Shown in pieces: positions 1 through 4,389 of a stretch of 6,189 bases of DNA. The notes under the pieces are model-generated. The model saw only the letters and a program-made list of their open reading frames with translations, was not told where the DNA came from and did not search any database. Position numbers and translations under genes: made by a program. Origin of the DNA: Desulfuromusa sp. Lineage in GTDB: Bacteria > Desulfobacterota > Desulfuromonadia > Desulfuromonadales > Geopsychrobacteraceae. Location: NCBI GenBank assembly GCA_029934755.1, contig JAOZLQ010000139.1, positions 1 to 6,189 on the forward strand, given 5' to 3'. Each line of letters opens with the position of its first letter. Position 1 is the stretch's first letter.

Positions 1-335
1 TGAGCCTTGTCGAACCCCACCTGAACAAACTCAAAAAAACTGAACTCAATAAAAATCAGGCCAACCACGTACAAATTATTGAGTCAACTCTGGATAATAT
101 TGTTTCTTCTTTTATACGAACATCTATGTCCATGGGTCTGAAGTTAAGCCCAGCAGAGGTCCAGGTTGCGAATCTGATAAAACAAAGTAAATCAACAAAA
201 CAGATAGCCGAACTGCTGGGGATTTCACCTCAGACTATCGATAAACACCGCAGCCACATCAGAAAAAAAATTGGTATTACAAACAAAGAAATAAGCCTTA
301 AGGAACTTCTGACATCAAGAGAATTTGACAGTTAG
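1..335 (+). CDS. LuxR-type HTH transcriptional regulator, C-terminal part (5' end outside window)
   Basis: The reading frame is open from the left edge (first full codon at base 3) to the TAG at 333-335, giving 110 residues with no N-terminus. The last ~65 residues form a LuxR/GerE-type helix-turn-helix: LSPAEVQVANLI, then KSTKQIAELLGIS, then the recognition-helix stretch PQTIDKHRSHIRKKIGI. The preceding ~40 residues (VEPHLNKLKK, then IIESTLDNIVSSF) look like the linker helix that joins a PAS or similar sensor to the HTH in delta-proteobacterial orphan LuxR regulators; this is recalled family knowledge. The ATG codons at 126 and 132 are unlikely starts because no Shine-Dalgarno precedes them and the linker helix continues upstream in the same frame. 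The protein should bind DNA and regulate transcription. Its signal cannot be told from this fragment, and nothing shows that it controls the operon downstream. Confidence 0.85.
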   Translation, partial: SLVEPHLNKLKKTELNKNQANHVQIIESTLDNIVSSFIRTSMSMGLKLSPAEVQVANLIKQSKSTKQIAELLGISPQTIDKHRSHIRKKIGITNKEISLKELLTSREFDS

Positions 336-419
336 TACATTGTATATAGCCTGAAAAATCATAGTGGAGTTAGTGATCTTTTATAATCTCCCAAATCAAG
401 CCTGAGCAACTACAGTTAA

Positions 420-578
420 TCAGTCTGCTTTGAGCAGTGGTAGAATCGTTACTTCAACCTGTTGTTTAAACTGTTCCAGACTTCCATCATTCTGAATCAC
501 CAGATTCCAAACACTATAGTCATCTAGAGAGTTTTCGCTGCTGTGGTTGTTGGCGCCATCAAATCCTATTTTGACGAA
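420..578 (-). pseudogene. Unrecognised gene remnant, C-terminal fragment on the minus strand
   Basis: Reading leftwards from 578 on the minus strand gives 52 sense codons and then TGA (complement of 420-422). The product has a protein-like composition: it begins FVKIGFDGANNHSSENSLDD, continues YSVWNLVIQNDGSLEQF and ends VTILPLLKAD. There is no Met, GTG or TTG start with a Shine-Dalgarno. The codon just upstream in frame is TAG (complement of 579-581), which overlaps the edge of the hairpin repeat at 580-603. The plus strand in this register is broken by TAG codons. I infer a decayed 3' end of a gene whose upstream part was lost, perhaps when the repeat arrived. I do not recognise the family. 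It could also be a chance open stretch, though the mix of hydrophobic and acidic residues argues mildly against that. Confidence 0.4.
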
Positions 579-612
579 CTACCCTGCAGCAAGCTACGGG
601 GTACCAACAACC
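545..612. repeat. 9-bp inverted repeat bracketing the first hairpin
   Basis: GGTTGTTGG at 545-553 is matched by its exact reverse complement CCAACAACC at 604-612. The right copy directly abuts the hairpin repeat ending at 603; the left copy is 26 bases from its start. The arrangement could be an end structure of a small mobile repeat. A 9-bp match over this distance could also be chance. Confidence 0.3.
580..603. repeat. REP-like palindromic hairpin, copy 1 (GCAAGC core)
   Basis: The arms are TACCCTGCAGC (580-590) and GCTACGGGGTA (593-603), separated by AA. They pair over 11 positions with one G-T wobble and one C-A mismatch. The centre reads GCAAGC, the same core as the second hairpin 26 bases further on. 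Short, imperfect, GC-rich palindromes in pairs outside genes are typical of REP elements. I recall close variants of this palindrome scattered in environmental bacterial genomes, but cannot confirm that here. No T-run follows, so an intrinsic terminator is unlikely. Confidence 0.5.
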
Positions 613-629
613 TGCAACTTTTGCTAATT

Positions 630-647
630 CGCGAAGCAAGCTTCGTG
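630..647. repeat. REP-like palindromic hairpin, copy 2 (GCAAGC core)
   Basis: CGCGAAGC (630-637) pairs with GCTTCGTG (640-647) around an AA centre: eight pairs, one of them G-T, with the inner six perfect. It shares the GCAAGC core and the overall design of the hairpin at 580-603, though the arms differ. Two non-identical hairpins this close suggest one composite repeat unit. No T-run follows. Confidence 0.45.
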
Positions 648-768
648 CAATAAAATCCGTTCAAAGATTATTCAATTCTAGCAACTAACAGAAATATAAG
701 GAGCAAAGAACTTTCCAGCGAAATCAAGACCTCAAACGAACAAAAAACTTTCATTCAAAACAATTAAG

Positions 769-796
769 TTGAATCCACAGAAAACATTGTTATATT
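769..796 (+). promoter_or_regulatory. Candidate sigma-70 promoter for the lipoprotein/barrel operon
   Basis: TTGAAT (769-774) and TATATT (791-796) are separated by 16 bases in an AT-rich stretch, about 107 bases upstream of the first start codon. A transcript starting near 803 would carry a leader of roughly 100 bases that includes the inverted repeat at 840-875. It is the best-matching pair I found between the regulator and the operon; AT-rich DNA easily yields such matches by chance. Confidence 0.35.
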
Positions 797-839
797 TACA
801 TACATCTATAGTCGTAAAATGTGCTTTCACGCTGAACAA

Positions 840-875
840 TCATCACAATTTAGTGCTTCGACCTTTTTGTGATGA
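840..875 (+). promoter_or_regulatory. Inverted repeat in the operon leader (possible operator or mRNA hairpin)
   Basis: TCATCACAA (840-848) and TTGTGATGA (867-875) are perfect 9-base reverse complements separated by 18 bases. The right arm can also pair partly with TCATTTCAC (881-889): GTGA with TCAC and TGA with TCA around a two-base bulge. That second fold lies directly against the Shine-Dalgarno of the first gene. The site could be a dyad operator or a leader with two exclusive folds. No T-run follows, so it is not a terminator. Confidence 0.4.
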
Positions 876-891
876 GGATATCATTTCACGG

Positions 892-905
892 GGAGGGGAT
901 AAGTG
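892..905 (+). promoter_or_regulatory. Strong Shine-Dalgarno deciding a GTG start
   Basis: GGAGG (892-896), inside the purine run GGGGAGGGG, lies six bases before GTG at 903-905. An in-frame TAA at 900-902 rules out any earlier start. The next candidate, TTG at 918, has no Shine-Dalgarno at a suitable distance, and the first in-frame ATG is far inside the protein, so GTG at 903 is the start. Confidence 0.85.
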
Positions 906-1379
906 CTAAACCCGAGATTGAAGCTTTTTCTTAACACCGTTTTAACCATCGCCTTGACCGTATTTATTTCAGGATGCACCGGAACTCTTCAGCCTCCCAA
1001 AGCAAATCAGTCCCCTCATTATACCTTCATCGCTTCATCTGGGAAGACATCCGGACCTCTCACAATTAAATCGATTGAACTTAATTTTCAAAATGGGCTT
1101 GGTGATATCACTGTGAGCCAGGACACCCCAATCCAACCCGAAGCAATTATTAAATTTGATGGTAACGGTTTATTCCAAGCTTATTGGCAAATAGACAATC
1201 ACGATATAGAACCAATCGCTATCAACATAACCTTTGGTAAAACTCTCAAGCTGAGAGTTATGAATACAACTCAAATCCCGACCTACCAACCGGGACAGCA
1301 CCACGTCAGTCTAAGGATTACCAGCCCCAAAACAAAATTAAAAAACCCGGACATAACATATTTCGTACAACTGCAATGA
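903..1379 (+). CDS. Small outer-membrane lipoprotein with one beta-sandwich-type domain
   Basis: This 158-residue protein starts at GTG behind a strong Shine-Dalgarno. Residues 1-24 are a lipoprotein signal peptide with charged residues at 5 and 7, a hydrophobic core and the lipobox ISGC, with C25 as the lipidated residue. Residue +2 is Thr, not Asp, so Lol sorting to the outer membrane is expected. A linker (26-50) leads to a single domain at ~52-158 rich in alternating hydrophobics. It includes NGLGDITV (64-71), KFDGNGLFQAYW (84-95), FGKTL (111-115) and a closing PGQHHVSLRI (130-139) like the last strands of an Ig-like fold. I recall similar FDGNG...W segments in unnamed envelope proteins of delta-proteobacteria but know no assigned function. 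It is first in a three-gene operon, 7 bases before the large lipoprotein, and is probably a partner of it or of the barrel. No catalytic motif is visible. Confidence 0.85.
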   Translation: MLNPRLKLFLNTVLTIALTVFISGCTGTLQPPKANQSPHYTFIASSGKTSGPLTIKSIELNFQNGLGDITVSQDTPIQPEAIIKFDGNGLFQAYWQIDNHDIEPIAINITFGKTLKLRVMNTTQIPTYQPGQHHVSLRITSPKTKLKNPDITYFVQLQ

Positions 1380-1389
1380 GGTCAAAATG
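1378..1389 (+). promoter_or_regulatory. Shine-Dalgarno overlapping the upstream stop codon
   Basis: GAGG (1378-1381) shares two bases with the TGA stop (1377-1379) of the small lipoprotein gene and lies five bases before the ATG at 1387. Ribosomes finishing the first gene would therefore arrive on the start site of the second, which favours translational coupling. Confidence 0.7.
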
Positions 1390-4383
1390 AAGACGCCAAT
1401 CACCACAGTTTTTCGACAACTGCTGATACTTCTAATATGCGTCCTATTGCTAAGTTGTGGCGGGGGGGGTGGTGGAGAATCAGTACAGGTTACGACTAAC
1501 TCTAAATATGCCAGTATTCAAATCAGTCTCGGCTCAACATCGCGTGCGGCTGCCGGTTCAACACAACTTCCTGACGATATTACCCGCTGCACTGTCACAT
1601 GTTCCGGACCGGGAATGACCGACATAAGCGCAGAGCTTCCTCTCGATGGCAGCCCATTAATCATGAGCGATATCCCTCCAGGGGTTAACCGGATTGTCAC
1701 AATCAACGCCTACAACAATCAGTTGTTGCGCATGTCAGGAGCGAAAACAATCCCCCGGCTAACAGCAGGAACGAGAACATCCGTAACAATCAGAGTTGTA
1801 GATGTTGCAGTGATGATTATTTCTCTCAATCCGATTGTTGATATGGCGACGGCAGTCGATTCAACCTTTGTACAGACCACACCAGCAGCAACATTACAGC
1901 TCTATTCTGGAGTCACAAATCATGTTGATGATTCCGTCATTTGGCATGTCAATGGGATTGTTGGCGGGACCGCCGTAACGGGAACCATCAGCTCAACAGG
2001 GCTATACCATGCACCTGCAACAACAGGTAGCTTTACTGTCCAAACCGTCAGCAATGAAGATTCCACTTTGACAGATTCAATTACAGTCGCCGTCGTCAGT
2101 ACTCCGGCCAATATCCCACCAACCGCCAACGCAGGGACAGACAGAACGGTTCTTGCCGGGGTCAATGTTACCTTGGATGGAACAGGCTCTACCGATAGTG
2201 ATGGTACGGTCTCTGGCTATCAATGGACTCAAACTCTTGGAACAAATATCACCCTAAATAATGCAAATATTGCAGCCCCATTATTTATTGCCCCGAACGT
2301 TACCTCAGCGGACACACTAACCTTTGAACTCACGGTCACTGATGATGACGGAGCAACCAATAGTGATACTGTCTCGATCATTGTCCAGCCAGCAGGTACT
2401 GATTTTCACGTTTCTCCAAAAATTGTCCATCTACTCGAATCATCCAATCAGAATTTTGTATCTAGCAACCCAAGTAACTGGTGGGAAGTTGAGGGGATTG
2501 AGGGGGGAGACAACACGTATGGAACAATTTCGACAACAGGTTACTATAATGCGCCGGGAACAATCCCATCAAATCCTCTCGATGTAACAATTGGAGCTAT
2601 TGAAACAGCCAACACAAACAATACCGACACCGCAAGAGTCGCTGTTGTCCAAGATACCGTCTGGCAAAGAACCTTTTCACGCAGCGGGTATGAGCTTGCA
2701 GATGATAATATTGCAGTAAGCCTAGGAAGAATAGTTGGCCCCTATCCCAGCCTCTCCAATATTACAGGGGTGGTAAAAGATTCTTCAGGGACAAACTACC
2801 TTTTCTTTGATGAAGTGGGTGATTCAAAAGCAATTTCTTCCGTCTACACCAATTCGTTCTATCAGCTTGGTGTAGCTGCAGGTAACTGGGAAGACTCCTT
2901 TTATAGTCTCAGGACATCGCCGCATGGTTACGATGATGAATTTCTTATTGCAGGGGAAACGTCTCTGCCATCAGGAATTCTCGACGAGGCCATTGGCCTA
3001 ATCCGAGCGAACCGTCTTGGTCAAATCCAATGGGCATATCAATACGAAACAGGACCAGTAACGATAACTTACCCTTGCATAAACTCACGTTACCCATTTG
3101 AAGGGGCAATGGAGAACACCCCAGGAAATGGTTTTGTTCTTGGCTTCAGCTATTACTACAATGACGAATGCACTATCGATCAAAACCATTTCCGGCAAAA
3201 TCTCTTCTTCTACGTACTGGATCAGGACGGCGCCCTCATCAGGAACATACGTATTCGCCCAGCCTACCAGCCGGGAACCGATCGTTACACAGCAGAGATG
3301 TATGCCATTGGGATTCATTCAACATCTGACGGTGGCTATCTAGCTGCCGTCAATGTGAATGTTCGCGACCGAAATTACATCTCACACATGAGATCAGCAC
3401 CAGTTCTCATCAAACTGAATAGCAGTTTTCAACTCGCCTGGATACAGCAATTCTCTGAGGTTCTAAACCTCAGGAATTTTGATATCGGACCATCGAATAG
3501 CTTCTACCTAACGACCAACACAGACATTATTCAGATCAATGAAAGTGGAATCGTCCAAAATCAACAACACGTCAGTTCTGTCACTGGAGCAGGAAGTCTA
3601 GATCAGATTTTTTATGATAGCGTGGACGCAGCTTTATACATTAGCAGCAGTTGGCGAGAAAATAGCTATTGGCATCAAGCCCTGATCAAATCAGATACGA
3701 ATTTTACCATTGATTGGCAGCACGCTTATAGCGCCGATAGTTACATTTCCTCTGGCTATGTCAGAGAAGGGTTTGCCCAAGATGGGTCAGGCCCCCGGAC
3801 AATTTTTCTCAGTGGCAGCCATGAAAATAGGAATGGAGATAATGAGGTTACAATTCTTCGACTTCCAGCGGACACCGGACAACTCGATAATGTCACCGAA
3901 AATTCGCCCACATTCCCTGACATGACTTTAACTCCGGTCTCTAATCCGGTAACGACCTTTGATATCACGGCAGGCACTTCTTACGATGATGATCCCGTCG
4001 GTGCAGTGGAAGTTCATCAACTCAATCCGATTGCCATTGCAATTTCACCGGCAATAGATACCCATACCAGATCGGGTCAGCTTCTAACTATTGCAATAGC
4101 GCAACAGCAAAATGTTAATCAAATATATAATGAGGGAGATCAGGTTCAATTCTATGCGACAGTTTCTCACCTGCTGGCAGACACCTCCGTCACTTGGTCA
4201 GTTAACGGTATCGACAGTGGAAACTCCACTGTCGGAACGATTGATACAACGGGGCTATATACCTCTCCTGACACCCTACCATCCCCCGCAACAGTCATTA
4301 TTCGTGCAACTAGCGTTGAGGAACCTTCTCTCTCTGCAGACACCAACCTAACCATAGAAGATGCTGCAGCAGGAGGGGGATAA
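1387..4383 (+). CDS. Large modular lipoprotein: poly-Gly tether, Ig-like and PKD-like modules, seven-unit propeller-like core
   Basis: The protein has 998 residues and an ATG start. Residues 1-23 are a lipoprotein signal with lipobox LLSC (C24), followed by six glycines (25-30) as a flexible tether; +2 is Gly, so outer-membrane sorting is expected. Domains in order: a beta-rich N-terminal domain (~40-140, with C68 and C72); Ig-like module A (~141-238, W186, then GTISSTGLYHAP); a PKD/REJ-like module (243-335, PPTANAGTDRTV to TVTDDDGATNSDTV); Ig-like module B (~337-420, W366, GTISTTGYYNAP); a core (~421-890) with about seven repeats of a turn-strand motif, as in SDGGYLAAV followed by VLIKLN and W; and Ig-like module C (~895-990, W937, GTIDTTGLYTSP). 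There is no CXXCH haem motif, peptidase motif or glycosidase signature. Large PKD/Ig lipoproteins usually act in adhesion, ligand binding or surface scaffolding. Its operon place between a small lipoprotein and a barrel suggests a barrel-associated surface protein; that role is inference. Confidence 0.85.
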   Translation: MKTPITTVFRQLLILLICVLLLSCGGGGGGESVQVTTNSKYASIQISLGSTSRAAAGSTQLPDDITRCTVTCSGPGMTDISAELPLDGSPLIMSDIPPGVNRIVTINAYNNQLLRMSGAKTIPRLTAGTRTSVTIRVVDVAVMIISLNPIVDMATAVDSTFVQTTPAATLQLYSGVTNHVDDSVIWHVNGIVGGTAVTGTISSTGLYHAPATTGSFTVQTVSNEDSTLTDSITVAVVSTPANIPPTANAGTDRTVLAGVNVTLDGTGSTDSDGTVSGYQWTQTLGTNITLNNANIAAPLFIAPNVTSADTLTFELTVTDDDGATNSDTVSIIVQPAGTDFHVSPKIVHLLESSNQNFVSSNPSNWWEVEGIEGGDNTYGTISTTGYYNAPGTIPSNPLDVTIGAIETANTNNTDTARVAVVQDTVWQRTFSRSGYELADDNIAVSLGRIVGPYPSLSNITGVVKDSSGTNYLFFDEVGDSKAISSVYTNSFYQLGVAAGNWEDSFYSLRTSPHGYDDEFLIAGETSLPSGILDEAIGLIRANRLGQIQWAYQYETGPVTITYPCINSRYPFEGAMENTPGNGFVLGFSYYYNDECTIDQNHFRQNLFFYVLDQDGALIRNIRIRPAYQPGTDRYTAEMYAIGIHSTSDGGYLAAVNVNVRDRNYISHMRSAPVLIKLNSSFQLAWIQQFSEVLNLRNFDIGPSNSFYLTTNTDIIQINESGIVQNQQHVSSVTGAGSLDQIFYDSVDAALYISSSWRENSYWHQALIKSDTNFTIDWQHAYSADSYISSGYVREGFAQDGSGPRTIFLSGSHENRNGDNEVTILRLPADTGQLDNVTENSPTFPDMTLTPVSNPVTTFDITAGTSYDDDPVGAVEVHQLNPIAIAISPAIDTHTRSGQLLTIAIAQQQNVNQIYNEGDQVQFYATVSHLLADTSVTWSVNGIDSGNSTVGTIDTTGLYTSPDTLPSPATVIIRATSVEEPSLSADTNLTIEDAAAGGG
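1462..1469 (+). repeat. Eight-G homopolymer inside the tether of the large lipoprotein
   Basis: Eight consecutive G bases lie in codons 26-28, right after the lipidated Cys codon (1456-1458). Gain of one G would bring TAA at 1497-1499 into frame. Loss of one G would open a frame ending at TGA 1616-1618. Both outcomes remove the whole mature protein, as expected for an on/off contingency tract. Glycine tethers of this type are common, however, so the run may only reflect codon choice. Confidence 0.6.
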
Positions 4384-4389
4384 ACAATG
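4372..4389 (+). promoter_or_regulatory. Shine-Dalgarno encoded in the C-terminal codons of the large lipoprotein gene
   Basis: GGAGGGGG (4372-4379) supplies the ribosome site for ATG 4387, ten bases after GGAGG. The same bases encode the terminal Gly-Gly-Gly of the upstream protein before its TAA (4381-4383). The three-residue glycine tail is thus probably a by-product of the ribosome site. The layout favours translational coupling. Confidence 0.7.

Noticed and set aside
126..335. A separate 69-residue HTH protein starting at ATG 126
   Set aside because: No Shine-Dalgarno precedes it, and the same frame continues open and protein-like to the left edge, so this is the end of a longer regulator.
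336..420. Intrinsic terminator after the LuxR-type gene
   Set aside because: No GC-rich stem followed by a T-run was found here, and the hairpins further on also lack T-runs.
580..647. CRISPR repeat pair
   Set aside because: There are only two non-identical palindromes, with no regular repeat-spacer pattern and no cas genes nearby.
697..710. Shine-Dalgarno-like AAGGAG in the intergenic region
   Set aside because: No ATG, GTG or TTG follows at a usable distance, so no small gene can be supported.
800..902. Cyclic-di-GMP (GEMM) riboswitch in the operon leader
   Set aside because: These are common in the suspected group, but I do not see the conserved GEMM core and the visible stems do not fit its layout.
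1518..3977. Other out-of-frame or antisense open frames inside the large lipoprotein gene
   Set aside because: All are covered by one continuous 998-codon frame with clear domain content; they look like frame shadows.
1387..4383. Multihaem cytochrome of an electron-conduit cluster
   Set aside because: The lipoprotein-barrel layout invited the idea, but there is no CXXCH motif in the large lipoprotein and the small one has no cysteine besides the lipidated residue.
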